The notes under the pieces: generated by a model | What the model was told of the DNA's origin: nothing | What the model saw: the letters and a program-made list of their open reading frames with translations, nothing else | Database searches by the model: none | Part shown: in pieces, positions 33,401-41,006 of the stretch | Layout: every line of letters begins with the position of its first letter | Numbering within the stretch: the stretch's first letter is position 1 | Program-made: the position numbers and the translations under genes | Source: Psychrobacillus glaciei | GTDB lineage: Bacteria; Bacillota; Bacilli; Bacillales_A; Planococcaceae | Assembly (NCBI RefSeq): GCF_008973485.1 | Contig: NZ_CP031223.1 | Span: forward strand, 4,116,001-4,180,000 | Length of the DNA: 64,000 nucleotides | Reading direction: 5' to 3'

Positions 33401-34020
33401 TCAGATCCTAAGCCTAATGCGCGAAGTAAAACAGTAACAGGTAATTTACGCGTGCGATCGATTCGAACGTATACGACGTCTTTTGCATCAATTTCATACT
33501 CTAACCATGCGCCACGGTTTGGAATAACTGTAGATCCAAAGCCTTTTTTACCATTTTTGTCTGTTTTGTCATGAAAATAAACACTTGGTGAACGGACTAA
33601 CTGAGATACGATAACGCGCTCAGCACCATTAATTACGAAAGTACCTGTTTCTGTCATCAGTGGGAAATCACCCATGAATACATCTTGTTCTTTCACTTCG
33701 TCCGTTTCTTTGTTGTGGAGACGTACTTTTACGCGCAGTGGAGCTGCGTATGTTGCGTCACGTTCTTTTGATTCGTCGACTGAATACTTCGGTTCATTTA
33801 AACTATAGTCGACGAATTCAAGTGATAGATTGCCTGTAAAGTCCTCGATTGGTGAAATATCTTTAAACATTTCACGTAAACCTTCTTCAAGGAACCATTC
33901 GTAAGATGCTGTTTGAATTTCGATTAGATTCGGAAGTTCAAGCACCTCACTAATACGCGCAAAACTTCTGCGTTGGCGGTGTTGTCCGTACTGAACTAGT
34001 TGACCTGTCAACTCATTCAC
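30457..34020 (-). CDS. rpoB: DNA-directed RNA polymerase subunit beta
   Basis: Second catalytic subunit of RNA polymerase, 1187 residues. The rifampicin region [20 protein letters not shown] and [11 protein letters not shown] is wild type. Other landmarks are [37 protein letters not shown]-like sequence and [17 protein letters not shown] with active-centre lysines. The C-terminal clamp [20 protein letters not shown] is present. The acidic tail ends [11 protein letters not shown] and is a little shorter than in B. subtilis. The last codons and stop are repeated 103 bases further on. The start is preceded by GAGGGG and a long leader with two promoters and an attenuator-like stem. Confidence 0.98.
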   Translation of the reverse strand: MNELTGQLVQYGQHRQRRSFARISEVLELPNLIEIQTASYEWFLEEGLREMFKDISPIEDFTGNLSLEFVDYSLNEPKYSVDESKERDATYAAPLRVKVRLHNKETDEVKEQDVFMGDFPLMTETGTFVINGAERVIVSQLVRSPSVYFHDKTDKNGKKGFGSTVIPNRGAWLEYEIDAKDVVYVRIDRTRKLPVTVLLRALGLGSDQEIIDLIGDNEYLRNTLEKDNTETSEKALLEIYERLRPGEPPTVESAKSLLYSRFFDPKRYDLANVGRYKMNKKLHIKNRLFNQTIAETLVDPETGEILVEAGTLIDRRVLDRLIPHLENGIGFKTLSQAGGVLEDDITIQSIKIYAPNEEEQKEINVISNAYVETEVKNITPADIVSSVGYFFNLLYNVGNTDDIDHLGNRRLRSVGELLQNQFRIGLSRMERVVRERMSINDTQSIVPQQLINIRPVIASIKEFFGSSQLSQFMDQTNPLAELTHKRRLSALGPGGLTRERAGFEVRDVHYSHYGRMCPIETPEGPNIGLINSLSSFAKVNKFGFIETPYRRVDPETGLVTSRIDYLTADEEDNYVVAQANSPLSEDGEFVKEEVVGRFRGDNTVFRRDQIDYMDVSPKQVVSAATACIPFLENDDSNRALMGANMQRQAVPLLNPEAPFVGTGMEHVNARDSGAAVIAKYHGIVEHVEAKEIRVRRIEEVDGKEVKGDLTSYKVHKFERSNHGTSINQRPIVKIGDRVKPLDMLADGPSMEKGELALGRNVLVAFMTWDGYNYEDAVIMSERLVKDDVYTSVHIEEYESESRDTKLGPEEITRDIPNVGEDALRNLDDRGIIRIGAEVRDGDILVGKVTPKGVTELTAEERLLHAIFGEKAREVRDTSLRVPHGAGGIILDVKVFNREDGDELSPGVNQLVRAYIVQKRKISVGDKMAGRHGNKGVISRILPEEDMPFLPDGTPVDIMLNPLGVPSRMNIGQVLELHLGMAARLLGVHMASPVFDGANEEDVWNTMEEAGLNRDGKTTLYDGRSGEPFDNRVSVGVMYMIKLAHMVDDKLHARSTGPYSLVTQQPLGGKAQFGGQRFGEMEVWALEAYGAAYTLQEILTVKSDDVVGRVKTYEAIVKGESVPEPGVPESFKVLIKELQSLGMDVKMLTIDEEEIELRDLDEDDDIPAADALGILPQAKEEEPVGIVE

Positions 34021-34083
34021 CCCTCAATAAAGCGATAATAGGTCTTTCCCATATCAACAAATTAGTGTATGATATCGAAAAGA

Positions 34084-34119
34084 CAAAAAGAAAACGAGTT
34101 CTAAATAAGAGCTCATTTT
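34084..34119 (-). terminator. attenuator-like terminator in the rpoB leader
   Basis: AAAATGAG.TCT / AGA.CTCGTTTT stem (one internal mismatch, one T-G pair) with a 5-nt loop, followed by CTTTTT. It is downstream of both candidate promoters and about 65 bases before rpoB. Confidence 0.65.
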
Positions 34120-34145
34120 TAAATAACCAAACTTTTCTTTCGGCC

Positions 34146-34175
34146 AGTATACCCGTATTTAATACATTTATTCAA
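34146..34175 (-). promoter_or_regulatory. candidate rpoB promoter P2
   Basis: TTGAAT (34170-34175), 18-nt spacer, TATACT (34146-34151), minus strand. Confidence 0.6.
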
Positions 34176-34214
34176 AAAGGCATACGTCCTCAAAATAATA
34201 TTTTACATTTCATT

Positions 34215-34243
34215 ATAATATCATAGCGATTTTGTCAAGTCAA
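34215..34243 (-). promoter_or_regulatory. candidate rpoB promoter P1
   Basis: TTGACT (34238-34243), 17-nt spacer, TATTAT (34215-34220). An overlapping TTGACA (34233-34238) with 15-nt spacing to TATAAT is an alternative. The -35 overlaps the ybxB stop codon. Confidence 0.65.
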
Positions 34244-34842
34244 TCTTTTGTAGCTTTTAAAATCCAGTAGCCTTTTGCTTTTTCTACTATTTCCACTTGA
34301 CCAAAAATCTCTTCTAAATAACTAAAAGTTGATGGTGCCCCTTGTTTCTTTTGAATCACAATCCACAATTCTCCCTTTGAAACCAATATTTCATAAGATT
34401 CCTTGTAAAAACGAAAAATAGTCTCTTTTCCAGCGCGAATTGGTGGATTAGTTATAATAGCCGCAAAGTTTGCAGTCTGAACCGCTGACAACCCATCACT
34501 TTCATAGATTCGTACATTTTGTATCCCGTTAGCAGCAGCATTTTTTTCTGCAAGTTGGATTGCACGTGTGTTAACATCTACTAAATGAACTGTTCTTCCT
34601 TCATTTGCTTTCGCAATAGACAGACCAATCGGACCGTATCCACAGCCTATATCTAAAAAATCTCCTTCTAGATCAGGTGTTTCAAAAGCATCGATTAATA
34701 CACGGGAGCCAAAATCTACTTCGCTCTTACTAAAGACACCAGCATCTGTTTCAAATCGAAAGGCATTCCCAAGCAATGTAAAATTCCAGTGACGTGGCTT
34801 ACTTTCCGTTTGAGGTTTTCTAGAGTAATAGTGATCAGACAC
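34240..34842 (-). CDS. ybxB: class I SAM-dependent methyltransferase, RsmC-like (YbxB)
   Basis: Probable rRNA guanine-N2 methyltransferase of the RsmC/MTS family; the exact target is inferred. The GTG at 34842 gives 200 residues beginning MSDHYYSRKP, 7 bases after GGAGGG. An earlier ATG would include the ribosome site, so I rejected it. The SAM motif I is LDIGCGYGPIGLSIA, motif II HLVDVNTRAI, and the catalytic NPPIRAG matches the NPPF/NPPI motif of base-N methyltransferases. The rplL-ybxB-rpoB order is conserved in Bacillales. Confidence 0.9.
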   Translation of the reverse strand: MSDHYYSRKPQTESKPRHWNFTLLGNAFRFETDAGVFSKSEVDFGSRVLIDAFETPDLEGDFLDIGCGYGPIGLSIAKANEGRTVHLVDVNTRAIQLAEKNAAANGIQNVRIYESDGLSAVQTANFAAIITNPPIRAGKETIFRFYKESYEILVSKGELWIVIQKKQGAPSTFSYLEEIFGQVEIVEKAKGYWILKATKD

Positions 34843-34866
34843 CGAATAACCCTCCATAATACATAC

Positions 34867-34906
34867 GAAGAAAAGCCCGTCGTTAACTGACGAGCTTTTT
34901 TTCTTC
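34867..34906 (-). terminator. terminator-like hairpin between rplL and ybxB
   Basis: GAAGAAAA..GC.CGTC / GACG.GC..TTCTTC with a 7-nt loop, 15 bases after the rplL stop. The following T-run is short and interrupted, so partial readthrough into ybxB is likely. Confidence 0.6.
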
Positions 34907-34920
34907 GAACTGTACAAAAA

Positions 34921-35283
34921 TTACTTAACTTCTACGTTAGCGCCGACTTCTTCAAGTTGAGCTTTGATAGCTTCAGCGTCTTCTTTAGATACGCCTTCTT
35001 TAACTGCTTTTGGTGCGTTATCAACTACTTCTTTAGCTTCTTTCAAACCAAGACCAGTGATTTCACGAACAACTTTAATTACTTTAATTTTTTGATCGCC
35101 TGCAGAAGCAAGGATTACGTCAAATTCAGTTTGCTCTTCAGCTGCAGCAGCACCGCCACCTGCAGCCATTGCTACAGGAGCAGCAGCAGTTACACCAAAT
35201 TCTTCTTCAATTGCTTTTACTAAGTCGTTTAACTCAAGAACTGTCATTTCTTTGATAGCTTCTAAGATTGCTTCTTTGTTCAT
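34921..35283 (-). CDS. rplL: 50S ribosomal protein bL12 (L7/L12)
   Basis: bL12 forms the flexible stalk, as dimers on L10, that recruits translational GTPases. The 120 residues have an N-terminal dimerisation helix pair ([20 protein letters not shown]), an alanine/glycine hinge ([17 protein letters not shown], about 36-52) and a C-terminal domain. That domain carries [20 protein letters not shown] and the end EVGANVEVK. It is the partner of rplJ, 71 bases upstream. Confidence 0.97.
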   Translation of the reverse strand: MNKEAILEAIKEMTVLELNDLVKAIEEEFGVTAAAPVAMAAGGGAAAAEEQTEFDVILASAGDQKIKVIKVVREITGLGLKEAKEVVDNAPKAVKEGVSKEDAEAIKAQLEEVGANVEVK

Positions 35284-35354
35284 TTTATTTTCCTCCTATA
35301 ATGGATATTTTTTAGGCTATTTGCCCTTTTTTAGTTGTTAAGCCGCGTAATAAA

Positions 35355-35855
35355 TTATGCGCCTTGTTCTTCTTTTTGTTCTGCAACAGCTTTTGTTGCA
35401 AGCGCGAAGTTGCGCATTGGAGCTTGAAGTACTGAAAGAAGCATAGAAAGAAGACCTTCTCGTGATGGAAGTTCAGCTAATGCTTTCACGTCTTCAGCAG
35501 ACGCTACAATACCTTCGATGATACCAGCTTTGATTTCAAGATGTTCGTTCTTTTTAGCAAAATCATTAATGATTTTTGCAGGTGCAACTACGTCTTCGTT
35601 AGAAAATGCTACTGCGTTTGGTCCAACAAGATGTTCGTTGATTCCATCCACACCAGCAACTTCAGTCGCACGGCGTGTAAGAGAGTTTTTGTAAACTTTG
35701 AATTCCACACCAGCTTCGCGAAGTTGTTTACGTAGTTCAGTTACTTGCGCAACGTTTAAACCACGGTAGTCAACTACTACTACTGAAGCAGCAGCTTTAA
35801 ACTTTTCTGCAATGTCTTGAACTTGCACTTTTTTTGTTTCAATTGCTTTGTTCAT
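35355..35855 (-). CDS. rplJ: 50S ribosomal protein uL10
   Basis: uL10 anchors the L12 dimers at the stalk base. The ATG at 35855 gives 166 residues beginning [19 protein letters not shown], with TAGGAGGTG upstream. The open frame extends 46 codons further into the leader, which is not coding. [20 protein letters not shown] and a C-terminal helix for L12 binding are visible. Regulation by an L10 leader is expected from the upstream sequence. Confidence 0.96.
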   Translation of the reverse strand: MNKAIETKKVQVQDIAEKFKAAASVVVVDYRGLNVAQVTELRKQLREAGVEFKVYKNSLTRRATEVAGVDGINEHLVGPNAVAFSNEDVVAPAKIINDFAKKNEHLEIKAGIIEGIVASAEDVKALAELPSREGLLSMLLSVLQAPMRNFALATKAVAEQKEEQGA

Positions 35856-36035
35856 TTTGGCACCTCCTATAAGAATTGGCCATTTATACCGACAAAAGAA
35901 AAGCCTCTGATCTACGGATAGACACAGAGGCAGAAAGTCATCATCTAAGAAGAATCTGAATTTGCTTGTCCTCGGTAGGATATTAAGTGACATGCCACTC
36001 CTACTGTCTTCGGTACAAATGTATATTTCACAACA
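35856..36035 (-). promoter_or_regulatory. L10 (rplJ) autoregulatory leader with attenuator
   Basis: On the minus strand ACCGAAGACAGTAGG and ATCCTACCGAGG (35970-36016) form the characteristic L10-binding kink-turn stem. Downstream GCCTCTG / CAGAGGC (35903-35931) followed by TTTTCTTTT is a terminator-like stem. Excess L10-L12 is known in Bacillus to bind such leaders and reduce expression. Confidence 0.85.
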
Positions 36036-36041
36036 AAAGCC

Positions 36042-36070
36042 ATCTTAACAGATAGACCTTTAGTTGTCAA
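36042..36070 (-). promoter_or_regulatory. sigma-A promoter of rplJ-rplL
   Basis: Consensus TTGACA (36065-36070), 17-nt spacer, TAAGAT (36042-36047), starting 4 bases after the rplA stop. Confidence 0.85.
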
Positions 36071-36073
36071 TTA

Positions 36074-36766
36074 TTATTTAATTGATTGAGCGTCAACTTT
36101 AACAGCAGGACCCATTGTAGTTGTAACATTAACAGATTTCATGTAAGTACCTTTAGAAGCAGCTGGTTTAGCTTTTTGCACTACTTCAAATACCGCCAAG
36201 AAATTTTCTACTAATTTTTCATCTTCAAAAGATACTTTACCGATTGGCGCATGAATGATACCAGTTTTGTCAGCGCGGTATTCTACTTTACCAGCTTTGA
36301 TTTCTCCGATAGCTTTCGTAACATCAAATGTAACAGTACCTGTTTTTGGGTTTGGCATTAAGCCTTTAGGTCCAAGTACGCGACCAATTTTACCAACTTC
36401 ACCCATCATATCCGGAGTTGCTACGATTACATCGAAGTCAAACCATCCTTGTTGAATTTTGTTGATGTATTCTGTATCACCAGCATAGTCTGCACCTGCA
36501 GCTTCTGCTTCTTTCAGTTTTTCACCTTTAGCGAATACTAATACGCGTTGTGTTTTACCAGTTCCGTTTGGAAGCACAACTGCCCCACGGATTTGTTGGT
36601 CATTTTTACGAGTATCGATCCCTAAACGGAAAGCAACTTCTACAGTTGCATCGAAGTTAGCAGTGCTAGTTTTTTTCGCAAGTTCAATCGCTTCTTTAGC
36701 CGAATATAATACATTACTATCGATTAATTTTGAAGCTTCTTGTAATTTTTTACCTTTGTTAGCCAT
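36074..36766 (-). CDS. rplA: 50S ribosomal protein uL1
   Basis: uL1 forms the mobile L1 stalk that moves deacylated tRNA out of the E site, and it can repress its own mRNA. The 230 residues show [58 protein letters not shown] and the C-terminal [19 protein letters not shown]. It follows rplK with 126 bases between them that hold a hairpin. Confidence 0.97.
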   Translation of the reverse strand: MANKGKKLQEASKLIDSNVLYSAKEAIELAKKTSTANFDATVEVAFRLGIDTRKNDQQIRGAVVLPNGTGKTQRVLVFAKGEKLKEAEAAGADYAGDTEYINKIQQGWFDFDVIVATPDMMGEVGKIGRVLGPKGLMPNPKTGTVTFDVTKAIGEIKAGKVEYRADKTGIIHAPIGKVSFEDEKLVENFLAVFEVVQKAKPAASKGTYMKSVNVTTTMGPAVKVDAQSIK

Positions 36767-36819
36767 TAAAATGTCCTCCTTGATAGTGGTTTTAGCGGAA
36801 TAAACCTCCCACGTGTAAA

Positions 36820-36851
36820 GGTTGTAGTTATTCTAAGGAACAACTACAACC
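36820..36851 (-). other. hairpin between rplK and rplA
   Basis: Perfect 10-bp stem GGTTGTAGTT / AACTACAACC around a 12-nt loop. On the minus strand only TTTACA follows. It may be a weak terminator, a processing site, or part of an L1 target. Confidence 0.55.
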
Positions 36852-36892
36852 TCCAAAAAACAAATGCATTATATTAAAATGCACATTAAATA

Positions 36893-37318
36893 TTAGTCTT
36901 CGATTGTAATACCCATGCTACGTGCAGTACCTTCAACCATCAACATAGCTGCTTCAACAGACGCTGCATTTAAATCTGGCATTTTTTGTTCTGCGATTTC
37001 GCGAACTTTATCACGTTTCACTTTCGCCACTTTTACGCGGTTTGGTTCACCTGATCCAGATTGAATACCTGCTGCTACTTTAAGTAGCACTGCTGCCGGC
37101 GGAGTTTTTGTAATGAAAGTAAATGAACGATCTTCAAATACAGAAATTTCAACCGGAATGATTAGACCTGCTTGATCGGCAGTACGTGCGTTGAACTCCT
37201 TACAGAATCCCATGATATTAACACCCGCTTGTCCTAATGCAGGACCAACCGGTGGCGCTGGGTTTGCTTTACCAGCAGGAATTTGTAATTTAACAACTTT
37301 AATCACTTTTTTAGCCAC
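36893..37318 (-). CDS. rplK: 50S ribosomal protein uL11
   Basis: uL11 binds the GTPase-associated centre of 23S rRNA and is needed for RelA-type activation. The start is GTG at 37318, 7-8 bases after AAGGAGGT, giving the usual 141 residues ([20 protein letters not shown]). The proline-rich N-terminal domain [20 protein letters not shown] and the rRNA-binding C-terminal domain with GTARSMGI are clear. It has its own promoter and is separate from nusG-secE. Confidence 0.96.
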   Translation of the reverse strand: MAKKVIKVVKLQIPAGKANPAPPVGPALGQAGVNIMGFCKEFNARTADQAGLIIPVEISVFEDRSFTFITKTPPAAVLLKVAAGIQSGSGEPNRVKVAKVKRDKVREIAEQKMPDLNAASVEAAMLMVEGTARSMGITIED

Positions 37319-37419
37319 GAGACACACCTCCTTAAGTCCGTGATGTGGTAATTGGGTTGCCCCTCCCACTCAAATATCTGTCTCTCAGCGAATTGCTGAT
37401 AACATTAGAAAAATTCATA

Positions 37420-37438
37420 CAGACTTATTTTAAGTCTG
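37420..37438 (-). other. 5'-terminal hairpin of the rplK transcript
   Basis: CAGACTTA / TAAGTCTG with a 3-nt loop, a few bases after the predicted start of rplK transcription. Confidence 0.45.
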
Positions 37439-37447
37439 ACCTTTGAA

Positions 37448-37476
37448 ATGATACCACTATTTTCAACCTTTAGCAA
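37448..37476 (-). promoter_or_regulatory. sigma-A promoter of rplK-rplA
   Basis: TTGCTA (37471-37476), 17-nt spacer, TATCAT (37448-37453), downstream of nusG. Confidence 0.7.
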
Positions 37477-37491
37477 GTAACTAAATAAAAA

Positions 37492-38025
37492 TTATATTTT
37501 CGTTACTTGAACGAAGTCTAATTCCATATTTGTTTCTCGGCCAAACATATCTACAGAAACAGTTACTTTACCTTTAGTAGAGTCAATTACCTCTACTTTC
37601 CCTTGGAAATGAGCAAACGGTCCTTCTAATACTTCAACCAATTCGCCTACCGCGAAGTCTACTTCTACTCTTGCTTCATTGCTGCCCATTTGTTTCAACA
37701 TAGACTGCACTTCTTCAGGAGCTAAAGGTGTTGGTTTTGTTCCTCCGCCTGAAGAACCCAGGAATCCAGTTACCCCTGGAGTATTTCTTACAACATACCA
37801 AGCATCATCTGTCATAATCAGTTCAACGAATACGTACCCAGGGAAAGTTTTTCTCGAAACGACACGTTTTTTTCCATCTTTAAAATCCGTTTCTTCCTGT
37901 TCAGGGATATATACGCGGAAAATTTTATCTGACATTCCCATTGTTTCTACACGCTTTTCTAAGTTTGCTTTTACTTTATTTTCATACCCAGAGTAAGTAT
38001 GAACAACATACCAATTTTTTTCCAT
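37492..38025 (-). CDS. nusG: transcription elongation/termination factor NusG
   Basis: NusG binds the RNA polymerase clamp and stimulates pausing or Rho action in Bacillus. The 177 residues have the NGN domain (KNWYVVHTYSGYENKVKANL, TFPGYVFVELIM, VRNTPGVTGFLGS) and a C-terminal KOW domain (GELVEVLEGPFAHFQGKVEV). The Shine-Dalgarno AGGAGGG lies about 22 bases before the ATG, with an AGGAC/GTCCT hairpin in between, an odd arrangement. A terminator-like stem separates it from secE. Confidence 0.96.
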   Translation of the reverse strand: MEKNWYVVHTYSGYENKVKANLEKRVETMGMSDKIFRVYIPEQEETDFKDGKKRVVSRKTFPGYVFVELIMTDDAWYVVRNTPGVTGFLGSSGGGTKPTPLAPEEVQSMLKQMGSNEARVEVDFAVGELVEVLEGPFAHFQGKVEVIDSTKGKVTVSVDMFGRETNMELDFVQVTKI

Positions 38026-38031
38026 GGCTGT

Positions 38032-38056
38032 AGGACTGATCGTCCTTCCCTCCTTT
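38032..38056 (-). promoter_or_regulatory. nusG ribosome-binding site with an intervening hairpin
   Basis: On the minus strand AAGGAGGG (about 38048-38055) is followed by AGGAC-GATCA-GTCCT (38032-38046), then six bases and ATG. Folding of the hairpin would shorten the effective spacing to a normal value. Confidence 0.6.
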
Positions 38057-38067
38057 TCTTAGACAAA

Positions 38068-38098
38068 TGAAAAAACCCGTTCGTTTAGTAAGACGGGC
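38068..38098 (-). terminator. terminator-like stem between secE and nusG
   Basis: CCCGT / ACGGG stem (extendable by weaker inner pairs) followed by TTTTTT on the minus strand. It would partly uncouple nusG from secE. Confidence 0.75.
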
Positions 38099-38128
38099 TA
38101 TTTTCAAAAAATATTTACAAAATGCATT

Positions 38129-38314
38129 TTATAGATCCAAATACCAACGGAAAAGTTGAGAAATCCCTAAATCTACTAAACCAAAGAATACAGCCATAAC
38201 TATCACTGTCGCTAGTACGACAACTGTATATCTTGTAAGCTCTTTCCTTCTAGGCCAACTTACTTTTCTCATTTCAGACATTACATTTTTAAAAAATCCT
38301 CCAACATTAGCCAT
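38129..38314 (-). CDS. secE: protein translocase subunit SecE
   Basis: SecE clamps the two halves of SecY. The 61-residue single-span form is typical of Gram-positives: an amphipathic segment FFKNVMSEMRKVSWPRRKEL (about 7-26), then one hydrophobic helix (about 29-52), and the short end RWYLDL. The rpmG-secE-nusG order is conserved. Confidence 0.96.
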   Translation of the reverse strand: MANVGGFFKNVMSEMRKVSWPRRKELTRYTVVVLATVIVMAVFFGLVDLGISQLFRWYLDL

Positions 38315-38357
38315 CTTAGCTAAACCTCCATACGGAAAATCTATCTTATTTACATAC

Positions 38358-38507
38358 TCACAACGTTTGTTTGTGAAGTGTATGTGCGTTACAATGCGTA
38401 CAATACTTTTTTCGTTCTATACGTATAGATGCACTCTCTTTTGATGTATTAACCGTATAATTTCGGTGACCACATTGTGTACAACTCAAGACAATTTTCT
38501 TAGTCAT
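38358..38507 (-). CDS. rpmG: 50S ribosomal protein bL33, zinc-binding type
   Basis: A 49-codon gene found by translating the gap before secE. It begins MTKKIVLSCTQCGHRNYTV and ends CNAHTLHKQTL. C9, C12, C36 and C39 form the zinc ribbon of the C+ type, as in the secE-linked rpmGB of Bacillus. The start is preceded by AAAGGTGAG, and a consensus sigma-A promoter lies about 40 bases upstream. Confidence 0.92.
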   Translation of the reverse strand: MTKKIVLSCTQCGHRNYTVNTSKESASIRIERKKYCTHCNAHTLHKQTL

Positions 38508-38540
38508 TTTCTCACCTTTTTGGCGTTTAAGTCTTTTTAA

Positions 38541-38569
38541 AGATTATCATCTTACATAAACTGTGTCAA
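38541..38569 (-). promoter_or_regulatory. sigma-A promoter of rpmG-secE-nusG
   Basis: TTGACA (38564-38569), 17-nt spacer, TAATCT (38541-38546), minus strand, just after the sigH stop. Confidence 0.8.
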
Positions 38570-38583
38570 CAGAATCCCAGTGT

Positions 38584-39228
38584 TTATACATAATTACTAC
38601 CAATCTCCATATAACGCTCTAATTTTCGTTTCACTCTTTGAAGCGCATTATCAATTGATTTCACATGTCTATTCAACTCTTCTGAAATCTCTTGGTAAGA
38701 CTGCCCATCTAAATATAACACAAGCACTTGTTGCTCCAGTTCACTTAAAATCTCCGTCATTTTCTCTTCCATACTATTATAATCTTCCCGATTTATAATT
38801 AACTCTTCTGGGTCATCTATTACCGAACCAGCAATCATATCCATCAAAGTTCGGTCAGATTCTTCATCATAGATAGGTTTATCTAATGATACATATGAGT
38901 TTAGCGGAATATGCTTTTGACGAGTTGCAGTTTTAATAGCTGTAATAATTTGTCGAGTAATGCATAACTCGGCGAACGCTCGGAAAGATGCTAGCTTTTC
39001 TTCCTTAAAATCTCGAATTGCTTTATATAATCCAATCATGCCTTCTTGGTGAATATCTTCTCTGTCAGCGCCAATTAAAAAGTAGGATCTGCCTTTCATA
39101 CGAACGAACGAGCGGTACTTCGTTATTAAATAATCTAGTGCTTCAGTGTTCCCTTGATGAACCATCTCTACAAGTTCCTCATCTTGTAAACTATCCAATT
39201 GTTGTAGATTATGTTCCGCCTTTTCCAA
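38584..39228 (-). CDS. sigH: RNA polymerase sigma factor SigH (sigma-30)
   Basis: Alternative sigma factor for the transition phase and the start of sporulation in Bacillales. The start is a TTG at 39228, 6 bases after AGAGGTG. A GTG three codons earlier is part of that ribosome site, so I rejected it. The 214 residues contain region 2 (DALDYLITKYRSFV-like, SYFLIGADREDIHQEGMIGL, AFAELCITRQIITAIKTATR) and region 4 (LYLDGQSYQEISEELNRHVK, SIDNALQRVKRKL). Its presence supports a spore-forming ancestry. Confidence 0.95.
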   Translation of the reverse strand: MEKAEHNLQQLDSLQDEELVEMVHQGNTEALDYLITKYRSFVRMKGRSYFLIGADREDIHQEGMIGLYKAIRDFKEEKLASFRAFAELCITRQIITAIKTATRQKHIPLNSYVSLDKPIYDEESDRTLMDMIAGSVIDDPEELIINREDYNSMEEKMTEILSELEQQVLVLYLDGQSYQEISEELNRHVKSIDNALQRVKRKLERYMEIGSNYV

Positions 39229-39264
39229 TGAAGTCACCTCTGCAATATACGAATAGATATAACA

Positions 39265-39294
39265 AGTATACAGGAAGAAAATTTACAGCGTCAA
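39265..39294 (-). promoter_or_regulatory. candidate sigma-A promoter of sigH
   Basis: TTGACG (39289-39294), 18-nt spacer, TATACT (39265-39270), in the 70-base gap between rae1 and sigH. Confidence 0.7.
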
Positions 39295-39298
39295 TGCA

Positions 39299-39808
39299 TC
39301 ATTTCATTCCTCTTCGCCATTTTTCGAAAATTTCTGCAACTTCCTCTGTTAAAGGTATCTTAGAAGTTGGTTTGTTTTCTTGGATACGCCTCACATTTTT
39401 CGTAATATTCGATGAAATAGAAGCCATTTCGATTTCAAATTCTCGGGCAGATTTTCTTAATGCACCTTGTCCAAAAACTACTCTTTGCTCTGTCATATCG
39501 GAAGTCGCTACGTGAATTTGAACTCTTCTACCACTTAATTCCTGCGTAAGCTTTTCAATTCGTTCATCCGCTGTCTCATTTTCACGAGTAAATATTACCT
39601 CTACATCATTTTGCCTCTGCTTGTTTTCTACTCCCGGAACTAGATGTGCATCAAAAACCACAATCACTCGAATACCTGTAAATGCTTTATATTCTGCCAT
39701 TAGTTCAATTAGTCGGTCTCTCGCATCTAAAAGTTTGTCGCTTTTTAATAATCTTAATTCATTCCATGCGCCGATGATATTATAGCCATCGACAAGTAGG
39801 ATCTGCAT
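39299..39808 (-). CDS. rae1: ribosome-dependent mRNA endonuclease Rae1 (YacP, NYN domain)
   Basis: NYN/PIN-like nuclease; B. subtilis Rae1 cleaves mRNAs in the ribosomal A site. The ATG at 39808 gives 169 residues beginning MQILLVDGYNIIGAWNELR. Conserved acidic residues are in VDGYN, RDRLIELM and VVFDAH. A TSDMTEQ block and a basic C-terminal tail (EIFEKWRRGMK) follow. It starts 4 bases after the rlmB stop, so the two are probably coupled. Confidence 0.9.
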   Translation of the reverse strand: MQILLVDGYNIIGAWNELRLLKSDKLLDARDRLIELMAEYKAFTGIRVIVVFDAHLVPGVENKQRQNDVEVIFTRENETADERIEKLTQELSGRRVQIHVATSDMTEQRVVFGQGALRKSAREFEIEMASISSNITKNVRRIQENKPTSKIPLTEEVAEIFEKWRRGMK

Positions 39809-39812
39809 CTGT

Positions 39813-40583
39813 TTAGCCTTTAAGCGGACGTCTAACACGCAATACTTCGTATAAAAGTATTGCGGTAGCAACAGACGCATTTAAACTTGTCACATGACCG
39901 ACCATCGGCAAGTGGTATAAGAAGTCACACTTATCTTTTAATAAACGACTCATACCTTTTCCTTCACTACCAATAATAAGTGCTAGCGGAAGTGTTGCAT
40001 CCATATTTCGATAGTCCGTTGATTTTGCTGCATCAGTTCCCGCAATCCAAACACCACGTGTTTTTAACTCATCCACTGCTTGTGCTAAGTTGCCGGCACG
40101 ATATACAGGGATATGCTCTATGGCACCTGTTGATGCCTTTGCAACTACTGCCGTTAACCCTACAGCTCGTCTTTTTGGAATAATGATCCCGTGCGCTCCA
40201 ACTGCATCTGCCGTACGCATAATGGAACCAAGATTATGTGGGTCTTCAATTTCATCTAAAATAATAAAAAGAGGATCCTCTTTTTTACTAGCTGCTAGTT
40301 CAAACAAATCATCTAGCTCTGCGTAACGGTAAGCAGCAACTGAAGCAACAATTCCTTGATGATTTGCATCCGTTAAGTTATCCAACTTCTTTTTCGGAAC
40401 AAATTGAACAATAATACCCGCTTCTTTTGCTAATTGAATAATTTCATTGACTCCACTTTTTTGTATACCTTCCGCAATCCATACCTTGTTCATATCTCTC
40501 CCGGAACGCAACGCCTCGACTACAGGGTTCTTCCCTGCGATAATCTCACCTGTTTGTTCTGTTTGCTCTGTTTGTTCTGTCAT
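39813..40583 (-). CDS. rlmB: 23S rRNA (guanosine-2'-O-)-methyltransferase RlmB
   Basis: SPOUT-class TrmH-family enzyme that 2'-O-methylates a P-loop guanosine of 23S rRNA. After a short repetitive N-terminus ([10 protein letters not shown]) it has the substrate-binding domain ([16 protein letters not shown]) and the knotted catalytic domain. The knot motifs are [38 protein letters not shown] and [20 protein letters not shown]. The 256 residues overlap mrnC by four bases (ATGA). Confidence 0.94.
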   Translation of the reverse strand: MTEQTEQTEQTGEIIAGKNPVVEALRSGRDMNKVWIAEGIQKSGVNEIIQLAKEAGIIVQFVPKKKLDNLTDANHQGIVASVAAYRYAELDDLFELAASKKEDPLFIILDEIEDPHNLGSIMRTADAVGAHGIIIPKRRAVGLTAVVAKASTGAIEHIPVYRAGNLAQAVDELKTRGVWIAGTDAAKSTDYRNMDATLPLALIIGSEGKGMSRLLKDKCDFLYHLPMVGHVTSLNASVATAILLYEVLRVRRPLKG

Positions 40584-41002
40584 TTACTTTTCTCCCCTTT
40601 CTGTGCGTCGATAAATTCAATGGAGAATTGCAGCAACTCCTGCAACCGCTCTTTTTGTTCACTTAAATATAAACTTCCTATCACCGCTTCAAACGCTGTA
40701 CTATAATGATATGTTTGAACATCTGTGTTTTTCGGCACAGTTCCAGACTTTGCATTTCGACCTCTTCTTAATACAGCTTCTTCTTCTTCAGTCAGAAAAT
40801 GAGTGTTTAAAAGTTCTCTAACAATTGTTGCTTGTGCTTTTGCTGATACATAGTTTGTAGCCTCTCTATGCAAGATATTAGGTTTTACACGCCCCGAACG
40901 AATGAGATGCTCACGAACAACTTGCTCTAACACAGCATCTCCCATATATGCTAAGGCTAAAGAGTTTAGTTGTTTTACATCAGAAAGTTTAAAATTACTC
41001 AC
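40580..41002 (-). CDS. mrnC: Mini-ribonuclease III MrnC
   Basis: Catalytic-domain-only RNase III that matures 23S rRNA termini in Bacillus. The 140 residues contain the core [21 protein letters not shown] with the catalytic Asp, and [18 protein letters not shown] with the second acidic site. No double-stranded-RNA-binding domain is present. The start is GTG, 8 bases after AGAGG. It begins 4 bases after the cysS stop and overlaps rlmB. Confidence 0.93.
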   Translation of the reverse strand: MSNFKLSDVKQLNSLALAYMGDAVLEQVVREHLIRSGRVKPNILHREATNYVSAKAQATIVRELLNTHFLTEEEEAVLRRGRNAKSGTVPKNTDVQTYHYSTAFEAVIGSLYLSEQKERLQELLQFSIEFIDAQKGEKSK

Positions 41003-41006
41003 AAGT

